The notes beneath the pieces were generated by a model. It did no database searches, was not told the origin of the DNA, and saw nothing but the letters and a program-made list of their open reading frames with translations. A stretch of 64,000 bases of DNA from Streptomyces sp. WMMB 322 (GTDB lineage Bacteria > Actinomycetota > Actinomycetes > Streptomycetales > Streptomycetaceae), in contig NZ_FMHI01000012.1 of assembly GCF_900090145.1 (NCBI RefSeq), positions 124,001-188,000 on the forward strand, given 5' to 3'. Both the position numbers and the translations under genes were made by a program. Shown piece by piece: positions 1 through 8,501 of the stretch. Positions within the stretch are counted from its first letter, which is position 1. The number at the start of each line of letters is the position of its first letter.

Positions 1-202
1 CCGCCCCGCGCAGCACCGTCACGCGGACGTCGCAGGCGGCGTCGATCTCCTCGCACGCCCGGTGGAGCTGGTCGTACATCTCCAGCGTCAGGGCGTTGTG
101 CCGGCGCGGATTGGAGAGGGTGAGCCAGGCGACGGACGTGTCGCCCCCCGGCACGGTCTCCTCCTGCCAGCTGACGGACGGAGCCTGTTCCTCGACGCTC
201 AT
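1..202 (-). CDS. Enoyl-CoA hydratase/isomerase family protein (N-terminal part, cut by window edge)
   Basis: Only the first 67 codons lie in the window; the gene continues past base 1. The protein begins MSVEEQAPSV and contains VAWLTLSNPRRHNALTLEM, the N-terminal signature of the crotonase fold (a beta strand, then N-P-x-x-x-N-A-L) in enoyl-CoA hydratases and isomerases. Its ATG overlaps the stop of the upstream CoA-transferase gene as ATGA, so the two are probably translationally coupled. Together they suggest activation of an acid to its CoA ester followed by hydration or isomerisation. The substrate cannot be told from this fragment. Confidence 0.85.
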   Translation of the reverse strand, partial: MSVEEQAPSVSWQEETVPGGDTSVAWLTLSNPRRHNALTLEMYDQLHRACEEIDAACDVRVTVLRGA

Positions 203-1365
203 GCGTCCCCCAGGAGTTCGTCGTTGTGTTCGCCGAGGAGCGGCGGATGACGCCGCATCCGCGCCGGGGTGCGTCCCAGCTTGACGGGGAAGCCGAGGAC
301 GCGCTTGCGTCCGGACACGGGATGCTCGTACTCCTCGACCATGCCGCGCGCTGCGGCGTGCGGGTCCGGATCGTCTCCGAGCAGCTGCTCGTAGTCCAGG
401 ATCGGCCCGGCGGGCACGCCCGCGTCGAGGAGCCTGGCCACGGTCTCGCCGGTGGACTCGGCCGCCAGGCGTCCCTCCAGCATCGCGATCAGCTCCGCCC
501 GGTGCTCCATGCGCGCGGTGTTGGTGACGAACCGTTCGTCCTCCACGAGGTGTCCGAGGCCGAGCGCGCCGCAGAGCCGCTCCCACAGGCGCTGGGTGTT
601 GGCGGCGACGGTGACGTATCCGTCCGCGGTACGCACGGCCTGGTACGGGGCCGTCATCCGGTGCGCCGAGCCCAGGCGCCGCGGCGCCCGTCCTGTGGAG
701 AAGAACTCCGTGGACTCCCACACCGACATGGCCAGCACCGCCTCGTACAGCGAGGTCTCCAGGTACTGGCCCTCTCCGGTGCGCGTGCGGTGCACGTACG
801 CCCCGAGGATGCCGACCGCGCACAGCATCCCGGCACCCAGGTCGCCCACGGGCAGGCCGCACTTGACCGGGGCGCCGTCTCCTTCGCCCGTGACGCTGAG
901 GGCGCCGGCCATGCTCTGGGCGATGAGGTCGTAACCGGGACGCTGGGCGTAGGGGCCGTACTGCCCGAAGCCCGAGATCGACGCGTAGACGATGTCCGGC
1001 CTGGTCCTGCGTGCGGCCTCGTAGCCGACGCCCAGCCGGTCGGCGACTCCGGGACGGAAGTTCTCCACCAGGACGTCCGCGTCTGCCACGAGTGTGTGGA
1101 AGTGCCGCTGCCCCTCGTCGGAGCGCAGATCGAGGGCGACGCTGCGCTTGTTGCGGTTCAGTGCGTGGAAGGAGGCACTGTCGTGGCCGGGCGCCGGCGC
1201 GTCCCAGCCACTGCGGGTCTGGTCGCCGGTGCCGGGCGGTTCGACCTTGATCACGTCCGCGCCGAGGTCGGCGAGGAGCATCGTGCAGTACGGGCCCGCC
1301 ATCACCTGCGTGAGGTCGATGACGCGTACGCCTTCGAGGGCGCCCGTGTTCTGGCCTGTCGTCAC
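199..1365 (-). CDS. CaiB/BaiF (class III) CoA-transferase
   Basis: This 388-aa protein has the usual length for family III CoA-transferases, which move CoA between carboxylic acids through an aspartyl-CoA thioester. The N-terminus (GVRVIDLTQVMAGPYCTMLL, residues about 12-31, then ADVIKVEPP) is the family hallmark. The segment GLPVGDLGAG near residue 172 carries the expected catalytic aspartate. The GTG start overlaps the stop of the dehydrogenase gene as GTGA, and the stop overlaps the next ATG, so the three genes form one tight operon. An open frame runs further upstream through the dehydrogenase gene but is an out-of-frame shadow. The acid substrate is unknown; a hydroxy- or dicarboxylic acid is suggested by the neighbours. 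Confidence 0.9.
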   Translation of the reverse strand: MTTGQNTGALEGVRVIDLTQVMAGPYCTMLLADLGADVIKVEPPGTGDQTRSGWDAPAPGHDSASFHALNRNKRSVALDLRSDEGQRHFHTLVADADVLVENFRPGVADRLGVGYEAARRTRPDIVYASISGFGQYGPYAQRPGYDLIAQSMAGALSVTGEGDGAPVKCGLPVGDLGAGMLCAVGILGAYVHRTRTGEGQYLETSLYEAVLAMSVWESTEFFSTGRAPRRLGSAHRMTAPYQAVRTADGYVTVAANTQRLWERLCGALGLGHLVEDERFVTNTARMEHRAELIAMLEGRLAAESTGETVARLLDAGVPAGPILDYEQLLGDDPDPHAAARGMVEEYEHPVSGRKRVLGFPVKLGRTPARMRRHPPLLGEHNDELLGDA

Positions 1366-4300
1366 CGCGGCGCCTCTCCTTCCGTGGCGGTCGCGGGGGT
1401 CTCGTCCCCGGTGCCGCCGGTGTCCGGGGAACCGGTCAGCAGCGCGGCGCGCACCAGCTCGACCGGATGCCAGGCGTTGCGCTCCGTGCCGTGGAAGATC
1501 TGCTGCCGGCACGAGACCCCGCTCGCGGCGATGACCGTCGTGTCGTCCTCGGCCCTGACGGCGGGGAAGAGACGGTCGCTGCCGACGGTCATGGACGTCT
1601 CGTAGTGCTCGGACTCGAAACCGAAGGAGCCGGCCATGCCGCAGCAGCCCGCGTCGAGTTCGACGACCTCGGCGCCGGGAATCCGCTTCAGCAGCGCGAC
1701 GGTCGCCGCGGTGCCCACCTCGGCCTTCTGGTGGCAGTGGCCGTGGTAGAGGATGCGGCGGCCGGCGGGCCACGCGTCGGGCGACAGGCGCAGCCGCCCG
1801 TCGTCGACGGCCTCGGCGAGCAGTTCCTCGGCCTGGCGCACACGGGCGGAGACGTCCGCGACCGCCGGGTCCTGCGGCAGCATGGCGCGGTGCTCGTCCC
1901 GGAGCGTCATCAGGCACGAGGGTTCGCAGCCGACGACCGGTGAGCCGGCCGGCGAGTTCTGCGCCAGCAGCTTCGTCAGCTTGCGCGCCTGGTCCTTGGC
2001 CTCGTCGAGCAGCCCTTTGGAGAAGGCGGACCGCCCGCAGCAGCCCCGGGATTCCAACGTGACGTGCCAGCCCGCCAGTTCGAGGAGTTCCACAGCCGCC
2101 CGGCCGATGCCGGGCTCGGTGTAGGTGGTGAAGGAGTCGGCGAGGTAGGTGACGGTGCCCTGGGATCCGGGCGCGGCCGGTCCCGTCGCCGTCGCCGGGG
2201 AGGCCGCCGCCCGCCCTCGCCGCCGGAACCAGCGCACCAGGTTGCCCCGGACGAAGGCCGGAAGCGGCCGGGCGGGGGTGATGCCCAGGTACCGGTCCAT
2301 CAGCGCCCGCAGGAACGGGACGCGTCCGGGGAGGTTGGACAGCGGCGCGGTGGCCGAGCCGATCCGGTTCAGCCGGCGGATCGAGGCGAACACCCGTGAT
2401 CTGCGGGGGATTCCGTGCTCGTCGTGGTGGTGGGAGAGCGACTCGGCCTTGAGAGTGGCCATGTCGACGCCGAGCGGGCACTCGCTCTTGCACGCCTTGC
2501 ACATCAGGCACAGGTCGAGGACCTCGTGGAGGCGCCCGTCGCCCAGCGCCCGGTGCGGGTCGGGTTCGGAGAGGGCCTTGACCAGCGCGTTGGCGCGGCC
2601 GCGCGTGGAGTCCTCCTCCTTGAGGGTGGCCATGTACGAGGGGCACATGGTGCCGGCTCCGGCCTTGCGGCACAGCCCGATGTTCATGCAGCGGTCGGCG
2701 GCGCCGCGCATGCCGCCGACGACCTCGAAGTCCAGCCGGGTGCGCAGCGGCCCGGCCGGTGGCAGCGCCGGGTCGCGGAGGTTGTCCGTCATGGAGGGAG
2801 CGTCGACGATCTTCCCGGGGTTGAGGCGGTTGTCCGGGTCGAAGAGGCCCTTGACGCGCCGCATCGCCTCGTACAGGTCGTCGCCGAAGATCTCGCGGTT
2901 GAACTCGCTGCGGGCCAGGCCGTCGCCGTGCTCGCTGGAGTTGACACCGCCGTACTCCCGCACGAGGTCCTTGATCTCCTCCGCGACCGACCGCATCGTC
3001 GCGACCTGCACCGGGTCGGCGGTGTCGACGAAGGGACGGATGTGCAGGCAGCCGACCGAACAGTGGCCGTAGAAGCCCGCGTTGAGGCCGTGGCGGTCCA
3101 GGACCTGCTTGAACCGCCGTGTGTAGTCGCCGAGATGAACCGGGTCGACGGCGGTGTCCTCGATGAACGCGAGCGGGCGGCGCGTCCCCTCGCTGGCGGC
3201 CATCAGCAGCCCGAGGCTGGACTTGCGGACCTTCAGCAGCGAGCCCTGCTGGGCGGGGGTGACGGCCTGGAGGGTGTGGTAGCCGTGGCCGTGGCGCTGC
3301 CAGAGCGCCGTGAGCTGCTGCAGCCGGCCGGCGAGTTCGTGCTCGTCGTCGCCGGTGAAGCTGACGAACAGCAGGGCTTCCGGGTCGCCTTCGAGGATCG
3401 AGCCGAGCGAGGCGTACTCGATCTTCTTCCGCGACAGGTCGAGGATCGTACGGTCCATCATCTCCACCGCGGACGGGTCGCACGCCAGGGCGTCGTCCGT
3501 GGCGGCTATCGCACCGGCGACGGAGGTGAAGTGGCCGACCGCGATCACCGTGCGGGAGGGTTTGGGCACGAGGTCGACGAGGGCGCGGGTGGCCAGCACG
3601 AGAGTGCCCTCCGAGCCGACGACGAACTTCGCCAGGTCGAACTCCGCTCCGGTGGCCGCGAGCCGGTCCAGCCGGTAGCCGCACGCCCGGCGCCAGAACT
3701 GCGGCATGCCCTCGGCGGTCGCCTCGGCGCTCTCCTCGACGATCCGGGGGAGTTCGCGGTAGAGGCGGCCCTCCAGCGTCGGCAGTCCGGCGCGGCGTCC
3801 GCGTTCGGCCTCGTCGACGGGGCCGAGGCGGGCCGTGGCCGAGTCGGAGAGCACGACGTCGAGTTCGCGCACGTGGTCGATGGTCATGCCGTAGCGGATC
3901 GAACCGCTGCCGGCGGAGTTGTTGCCGATCATCCCGCCGATGGTGGCGCGGTTGCTGGTGGAGGTGTCGGGCCCGAACATCAGGCCGTGCGCGGCCGCGG
4001 CCCGGTTGAGCTGGTCCTGCACGACGCCCGCCTCGACCAGCGCGGTGCGGCCCTCCGGGTCGATCTCCACGATGCGGTTCATGTGGCGGGAGAGGTCCAG
4101 GACCAGGCCGGGTCCGACGGTCTGCCCGGCCAGCGACGTCCCGGCGCCGCGGGGCACTACGGGTATGCCCGCCTCGGCGGCCGCCGTCACGGCCGCCTGC
4201 ACGTCACCGGCATGCCGGGGGAAGACGACGCCCAGGGGCTCGATCGCGTACATGCTCGCGTCGCGGGAGAAGAGGTGCCGCGTGTACTCGTCGAAGAGGA

Positions 4301-4397
4301 CGTCGCCCTCGATCTCGCCGCGCAGACGGGCCTCGACGTGACGGGCGGTCTCAGCCGTCCCGGCCGGGGACGGTGCGTCGCCGCTGATCGCTGTCAT
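1362..4397 (-). CDS. FAD-binding and [4Fe-4S] 2-hydroxyacid dehydrogenase (GlcD-GlpC fusion, YdiJ-like)
   Basis: This 1011-aa flavo-iron-sulfur protein fuses a GlcD/VAO-type oxidase to a GlpC-like electron-transfer half. Residues about 50-190 form the FAD-binding domain (GAGTSLAG near 89; ATIGGMIGNNSAGSGS). The FAD-oxidase C-terminal region includes FYGHCSVGCLHIRPF near 452. Ferredoxin-like cysteines follow (CMNIGLC near 572, CLMCKACKSECP near 632), then two CCG motifs (RGCCGRSAF near 785, AGCCGMAGSFG near 919). The length matches E. coli YdiJ, a D-2-hydroxyglutarate dehydrogenase family member. It probably oxidises a D-2-hydroxyacid and passes electrons to the respiratory chain. It overlaps the CoA-transferase by 4 bp. 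D-lactate, glycolate or 2-hydroxyglutarate are all possible substrates. Confidence 0.9.
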   Translation of the reverse strand: MTAISGDAPSPAGTAETARHVEARLRGEIEGDVLFDEYTRHLFSRDASMYAIEPLGVVFPRHAGDVQAAVTAAAEAGIPVVPRGAGTSLAGQTVGPGLVLDLSRHMNRIVEIDPEGRTALVEAGVVQDQLNRAAAAHGLMFGPDTSTSNRATIGGMIGNNSAGSGSIRYGMTIDHVRELDVVLSDSATARLGPVDEAERGRRAGLPTLEGRLYRELPRIVEESAEATAEGMPQFWRRACGYRLDRLAATGAEFDLAKFVVGSEGTLVLATRALVDLVPKPSRTVIAVGHFTSVAGAIAATDDALACDPSAVEMMDRTILDLSRKKIEYASLGSILEGDPEALLFVSFTGDDEHELAGRLQQLTALWQRHGHGYHTLQAVTPAQQGSLLKVRKSSLGLLMAASEGTRRPLAFIEDTAVDPVHLGDYTRRFKQVLDRHGLNAGFYGHCSVGCLHIRPFVDTADPVQVATMRSVAEEIKDLVREYGGVNSSEHGDGLARSEFNREIFGDDLYEAMRRVKGLFDPDNRLNPGKIVDAPSMTDNLRDPALPPAGPLRTRLDFEVVGGMRGAADRCMNIGLCRKAGAGTMCPSYMATLKEEDSTRGRANALVKALSEPDPHRALGDGRLHEVLDLCLMCKACKSECPLGVDMATLKAESLSHHHDEHGIPRRSRVFASIRRLNRIGSATAPLSNLPGRVPFLRALMDRYLGITPARPLPAFVRGNLVRWFRRRGRAAASPATATGPAAPGSQGTVTYLADSFTTYTEPGIGRAAVELLELAGWHVTLESRGCCGRSAFSKGLLDEAKDQARKLTKLLAQNSPAGSPVVGCEPSCLMTLRDEHRAMLPQDPAVADVSARVRQAEELLAEAVDDGRLRLSPDAWPAGRRILYHGHCHQKAEVGTAATVALLKRIPGAEVVELDAGCCGMAGSFGFESEHYETSMTVGSDRLFPAVRAEDDTTVIAASGVSCRQQIFHGTERNAWHPVELVRAALLTGSPDTGGTGDETPATATEGEAPR

Positions 4398-4527
4398 GTG
4401 GTGCGGACTCCAAGTGCTCGTGGACGCTGCGGAACCGGTGCCCGCGCGCCGCGGCGGAGCAAGGGCGCGACGTCGGGCTGCGAGGGTCCGGGGCGTGGGC
4501 GAAGGCGGGATTCCGGTGCGGGCGCCC

Positions 4528-5703
4528 TCACTCGGCGTCGCGCAGCGTCGAGAGGGCCGCGCCCAGACCCTCCGGTTCCACGGGCACCCCGGCGAGTTGG
4601 AGGCCCATCTGCACCCCGGCGAGCGTGCCCGCGAGGGTGAGGTCGCCGAGGTGCCCGAGGTGGCCGATGCGGAAGACCCGGCCCGCCAGCCGCCCGAGAC
4701 CTGCGCCCAGCGACATGTCGAACCGCTGCAGGATGATCTCGCGGACCTTGTCGGCGTCGTGCCCGTCCGGCATCAGCACCGCCGTGAGCGAGCCCGAGTG
4801 CTCCCGCTCGTCCTGGCACAGCACTTCCAGGCCCCATCCGCGCACGGCGGCGCGTGTGGCGGCGGCGTGGCGCGCGTGCCGGGCGAAGACGTTCGGGAGG
4901 CCCTCCTCCCGCAGCATCCGCAGCGCCTCCTCCAGCCCGTAGAGCAGGTTCGTCGCGGGGGTGTACGGGAATGAGCCCTTCCGGTTCGCCTCGATGACAG
5001 GGCGCCAGTCCCAGAAGACCTTCGGCAGCCGGGCCGTCCGGCTCGCCGCGAGCGCCTTGTCGCTGACGGCGTTGAAGCTCAGTCCCGGCGGGAGCATCAG
5101 ACCCTTCTGCGAGCCGGCCACCGTGACGTCGACACCCCACTCGTCGTGGCGGTAGTCGATCGAGCCGAGCGAGGAGACGGTGTCGACGAGCAGCAGCGCC
5201 GGGTGGCCCGCCTTGTCCATGGCGCGCCTGATCTCAGGAATGCGGCTGGCCACGCCGGTCGAGGTCTCGTTGTGGACGACGCAGACCGCCTTGATCGCGT
5301 GCCCGGTGTCGGCGGCGAGCCGCTCGGCCAGCACGTCCGGGTCGGCGCCGTGCCGCCAGTCGCCGGGGACGAAGTCGGTGCCCGTCTCGAGGCCCAGGGA
5401 CGTCGCCATCTCGCGCCAGAGCGAGGAGAAGTGACCCGTCTCGAAGCTGAGGACGCGGTCGCCGGGGCTGAGGGTGTTGACCAGGGCCGCTTCCCAGGCA
5501 CCGGTTCCCGACGCGGGATAGATCACGACGGGGCCGGCCGTGCCGAACACCGGCTTCAGCGCGTCCAGCAGACGCAGCGTCAGCGCCGAGAACTCCGGTC
5601 CGCGGTGGTCGATGGTGGGCGCCGACATGGCGCGGAGCACCTGGTCGGGGACGTTGGTGGGGCCGGGGATCTGCAGGAAGTGGCGACCGGTGCGCGGAGT
5701 CAT
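4528..5703 (-). CDS. Class V aminotransferase (serine/alanine-glyoxylate aminotransferase-like)
   Basis: This 391-aa PLP enzyme opens with LQIPGPTNVPDQVLRAM, typical of the serine-glyoxylate and alanine-glyoxylate branch. The Schiff-base lysine sits in AGSQKGLMLPPG near residue 197, and WDWRPVIEANRKGSFPYTP supplies the usual substrate region. I chose the ATG at 5703 because GGGAGGAG lies 8-10 bases upstream; a longer frame to 5763 has no such site. It likely transaminates glyoxylate or a related 2-oxoacid, which fits a neighbouring hydroxyacid dehydrogenase that could make one. Ureidoglycine-glyoxylate aminotransferase is a close alternative. It is separated by 130 bases from the dehydrogenase and is divergent from the IclR regulator. 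Confidence 0.88.
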   Translation of the reverse strand: MTPRTGRHFLQIPGPTNVPDQVLRAMSAPTIDHRGPEFSALTLRLLDALKPVFGTAGPVVIYPASGTGAWEAALVNTLSPGDRVLSFETGHFSSLWREMATSLGLETGTDFVPGDWRHGADPDVLAERLAADTGHAIKAVCVVHNETSTGVASRIPEIRRAMDKAGHPALLLVDTVSSLGSIDYRHDEWGVDVTVAGSQKGLMLPPGLSFNAVSDKALAASRTARLPKVFWDWRPVIEANRKGSFPYTPATNLLYGLEEALRMLREEGLPNVFARHARHAAATRAAVRGWGLEVLCQDEREHSGSLTAVLMPDGHDADKVREIILQRFDMSLGAGLGRLAGRVFRIGHLGHLGDLTLAGTLAGVQMGLQLAGVPVEPEGLGAALSTLRDAE

Positions 5704-5726
5704 GGTCCGGCTCCTCCCAAATGCTT

Positions 5727-5767
5727 GTGCCGTAGAGCGGCACGCTGTATCGTCACGCGGCACGCTG
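5727..5767. promoter_or_regulatory. Candidate operator between aminotransferase and IclR genes
   Basis: The 98-base divergent intergenic region holds a perfect inverted repeat GTGCCG-N5-CGGCAC (5727-5743) and an exact 11-bp direct repeat GCGGCACGCTG at 5737-5747 and 5757-5767. The copies are 20 bp apart, about two helical turns. That position and periodicity fit an operator for the adjacent IclR regulator. The assignment is inference. Confidence 0.45.
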
Positions 5768-5801
5768 GAGCCTAAGGTTCCCCCACGGAACGAGTCAATG
5801 G

Positions 5802-6566
5802 ATGCAGAACGTCCTCAACGCCCTCCGGGCCCTCGAAGAAGTCGCCGCCCGCCAGCCGATCGGGGTCGCCGAACTGGCGCGGGCCATGGGGCTTCCCAAG
5901 TCCTCCGTGCAGCGCACGCTGGTCACGCTCAAGGAGGCGGGGTGGATCCGCTCCACCGGCTCCGCCCCCACCCGGTGGGTCGTCACCACCAAGGCGCTGC
6001 ACGTCGGCCGGCACGCCACGGACGAACTCGGCCTGCGCGACATCGCGTTGCCGGTGATGGAGGAGCTGCGGCGCCGTACCGACGAGACGGTCCACCTCGC
6101 GGTCCGCGAGGGCAGCAAGGTGGTGCTGGTCGAGCGGCTGGAGACGTCGCAGCCCGTACGGATCATCCTGCCGCTGGGCCAGAACCTCTCGGTGCATGCG
6201 TCCGCCAACGGCAAGGCGGTGCTCGCGGCCGATCCGGAGGAGGTCGTCGAGCGCTACATCGCCCAGGGGCTCCGTGGATTCACCGGCACGACCATCACGG
6301 ACCCCGAGCTGCTGCGCGCCGAACTGGCCAGGACCCGTGAACGTGGCTGGGCGACCAACAGCGGCGAATGGCGCGCGGACGTCTCGGCCGTCGCGTCCGC
6401 GGTCATCGGGGAGGGTGGGCTTCCGGTCGCGAGCATCAGCATCAACGTGCCCACGAGCCGGATGACGGAGGAGTCGAGACCCGTCTACGGCGCTCTCGTC
6501 AGGGAGGCGGCCAAGAGAATCAGCACAGCTCTGGGACGCGCGCACGAGGAGGCCGACGGCAGTTGA
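5802..6566 (+). CDS. IclR-family transcriptional regulator
   Basis: This 254-aa protein has an N-terminal winged helix-turn-helix (residues about 5-60, with VAELARAMGLPKSSVQRTLV) and an IclR effector domain (about 75-245, with HLAVREGSKVVLVERLE and the HASANGKAVLA loop). Family members usually control divergent or adjacent catabolic operons in response to small acids. It sits between the divergent aminotransferase-dehydrogenase operon and the carrier gene, so it probably controls both. The ATG at 5802 matches the common MQNVLNALR start of homologues. The ribosome-binding site is weak. Confidence 0.92.
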   Translation: MQNVLNALRALEEVAARQPIGVAELARAMGLPKSSVQRTLVTLKEAGWIRSTGSAPTRWVVTTKALHVGRHATDELGLRDIALPVMEELRRRTDETVHLAVREGSKVVLVERLETSQPVRIILPLGQNLSVHASANGKAVLAADPEEVVERYIAQGLRGFTGTTITDPELLRAELARTRERGWATNSGEWRADVSAVASAVIGEGGLPVASISINVPTSRMTEESRPVYGALVREAAKRISTALGRAHEEADGS

Positions 6567-6585
6567 AGGATCCTCACGCGAACCC

Positions 6586-6650
6586 TTGACGGGTCCCGAC
6601 CCCCCTCACATACTCACCCAAGGCGAAAACCGGATTCCGCATCGCGGAAT
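6586..6650 (+). promoter_or_regulatory. Promoter and palindromic operator upstream of the MatC-like carrier
   Basis: TTGACG (6586-6591) and CATACT (6609-6614) are separated by exactly 17 bases, a good vegetative-type promoter. Twenty bases downstream lies a perfect palindrome ATTCCGC-ATC-GCGGAAT (6634-6650), placed where a bound repressor would block elongation or clearance. The IclR gene next door is the obvious candidate binder. The promoter elements are seen directly; regulator identity is inferred. Confidence 0.6.
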
Positions 6651-6788
6651 GCTGTGGCGTTTTGCGGGCAATCCCCAGAAGCGCTCGCAAGGGCGGAGTC
6701 ACAGGCCCCCGAAAGGCTTCTGATTTCCGTTCGGATATGTGCCGGCACGCCTTTGCAGTGACCATTCGACCGAAGGCGAGGAAGCCTC

Positions 6789-8216
6789 GTGCCAGATCAC
6801 GTCATAGCCATCATCGGGTTGGTGCTGGTGTTCGCCGTCGCCACCTTCACGTCGGTCCACATGGGCGCGCTCGCCATCGTCGCCGCCTTTGTGATCGGAA
6901 GTGGATTCGTGGGCAGATCCGCGGACGACATATTCGGCGGCTTCCCGGGCGATCTGTTCGTCGTTCTCGTCGGTGTCACATTCCTTTTCGCCATCGCCAA
7001 CAACAACGGAACGGTGAACTGGCTCGTCCAATCGGCAACCAGGGCGGTGGGCGGCAGGATCGCGCTCATACCCTGGGTGATGTTCCTGGTCACGGCCGTT
7101 CTGACGGCGACCGGGGCCGTCGTGCCCGCAGCCGTGGGAATCATCGCTCCCATCGGCATGGGATTCTGCGTCCGCTACCGGATCAATCCGGTGCTGATGG
7201 GGCTGCTCATCATCAACGGCGCCAGCGCCGGCGGATTCTCCCCGATCAGCATCTTCGGCAGCATCACGAACGGCGTCGTGTCGCGGAACGAACTGGCAGG
7301 AAATCCGACGCTGCTCTTCGTCAGCTCGTTCCTCTTCAACGTGGTTCTCAGCCTCGTCGTCTTCTTCCTGTTCGGTGGACGCAGCCTCATGGGCCGCAGG
7401 GCTGAGGACACGCAGAATGCGACGGAATCCGGGGACGGCGAGGGCGGTTCGCTGGTGACGGCGGGCGCACCTGCCGGGTCGGGCGAAAAGCCCGGAAAGG
7501 AGACCGACGGCGGCACCGGAGCGACGGCTGTCAAGGGCGGCGGAGCCCCCGCGCCCGTGACTGCACCCTCCGGTGCAGGAGGTACCACCGCCGTCGAGGA
7601 GGAGGAAGAGGCCGCACAGCTCACCGGCATCCGGGCCCTCACGCTGCTCGGGCTGGTCGGGATGGTTGTCGGGACACTCTTCTTCGACCTGGACCCCGGC
7701 CTCATGGCACTCACCGTCGGCGTGGTGCTCACGCTAGTGAACCCCGCGTCCGCCAAGGGTGCAGTGGACGCCTGCGCCTGGTCCACGGTGCTTCTCGTCT
7801 GCGGCATCGTCACCTTCGTCACGATGATGGAGGACATGGGGACGATCGACTTCCTCGGCGACAGCGTCGCGGGGATCAACGCCCCGCTGCTGGCAGCCCT
7901 GTTGATCTGCTTCATCGGTGCGGTGGTCTCCGCCTTCGCCTCGACGACCGGAATCCTCGGTGCGCTCATCCCGCTGGCCGTGCCCTTCCTTCAGGGCGGT
8001 CACGTCGGAGCGGTCGGCATGATCATCGCGCTGGCCGTCTCCTCGTCGGTCGTCGACTCCTCGCCCTTCTCCACCAGCGGTGCGCTCGTGACGGCGAACG
8101 CGCCTGCGGAGCAACGGGAGATGGTCTTCAAGAAGCTGATGATCTGGGGCTTCAGCATGGTCGCCGTCGCGCCGCCCGTGACGTGGCTGCTCTTCGTCAT
8201 CCCGGGCTGGCTCTGA
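6789..8216 (+). CDS. MatC-type dicarboxylate carrier (SLC13-like permease)
   Basis: This 475-aa polytopic membrane protein has roughly ten to twelve hydrophobic segments. The N-terminal half (GLVLVFAVATFTSVHMGALA onward) matches the dicarboxylate carrier MatC N-terminal domain, and the C-terminal half has VSAFASTTGILGALIPLAVP and AVSSSVVDSSPFSTSGAL. MatC homologues import malonate or other small dicarboxylates. Residues about 204-277 form a long hydrophilic Gly/Ala/Glu-rich loop (including VEEEEEAAQ) between the halves, longer than I expect for the family. The GTG start has GAGGA eight bases upstream. Context suggests uptake of the acid metabolised by the divergent operon, under IclR control. 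Confidence 0.85.
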   Translation: MPDHVIAIIGLVLVFAVATFTSVHMGALAIVAAFVIGSGFVGRSADDIFGGFPGDLFVVLVGVTFLFAIANNNGTVNWLVQSATRAVGGRIALIPWVMFLVTAVLTATGAVVPAAVGIIAPIGMGFCVRYRINPVLMGLLIINGASAGGFSPISIFGSITNGVVSRNELAGNPTLLFVSSFLFNVVLSLVVFFLFGGRSLMGRRAEDTQNATESGDGEGGSLVTAGAPAGSGEKPGKETDGGTGATAVKGGGAPAPVTAPSGAGGTTAVEEEEEAAQLTGIRALTLLGLVGMVVGTLFFDLDPGLMALTVGVVLTLVNPASAKGAVDACAWSTVLLVCGIVTFVTMMEDMGTIDFLGDSVAGINAPLLAALLICFIGAVVSAFASTTGILGALIPLAVPFLQGGHVGAVGMIIALAVSSSVVDSSPFSTSGALVTANAPAEQREMVFKKLMIWGFSMVAVAPPVTWLLFVIPGWL

Positions 8217-8230
8217 GTACGCACCTTCGC

Positions 8231-8273
8231 CCGGGCGTGCGCCGCGGAACAAGGACCCGCGGCGCACGCCCGG
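8231..8273 (+). terminator. Intrinsic terminator after MatC-like gene
   Basis: A perfect 17-bp stem (8231-8247 with 8257-8273) with a 9-base loop follows the stop codon by 14 bases. There is no long T tract, as is common in Streptomyces. Confidence 0.75.
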
Positions 8274-8501
8274 CGTTCGTCTCCGCCCGCGCCTCCGAGG
8301 CGCGCACCGCCCGCATGGCGGCCCGCGCCCCGGAAGCACGGGCGTGCGAGCCGGTGGCCGCGCGAGGGCCCGCGCCCCGCGGATGGCATGATCCGGCGTG
8401 CGGCACCCCGAACGCCCCGCGCCGCACGGTTCAGGGCAGCACAGGCGGGCGCGGGCCGGGCAGGCCCGGCCCGACGGTTCAGATAGGCAGGCACCAGGCA
8501 C

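Noticed and set aside
199..3684. A 1161-residue minus-strand open frame
   Set aside because: Only its last 388 residues are the CoA-transferase; the rest is an out-of-frame reading through the dehydrogenase gene.
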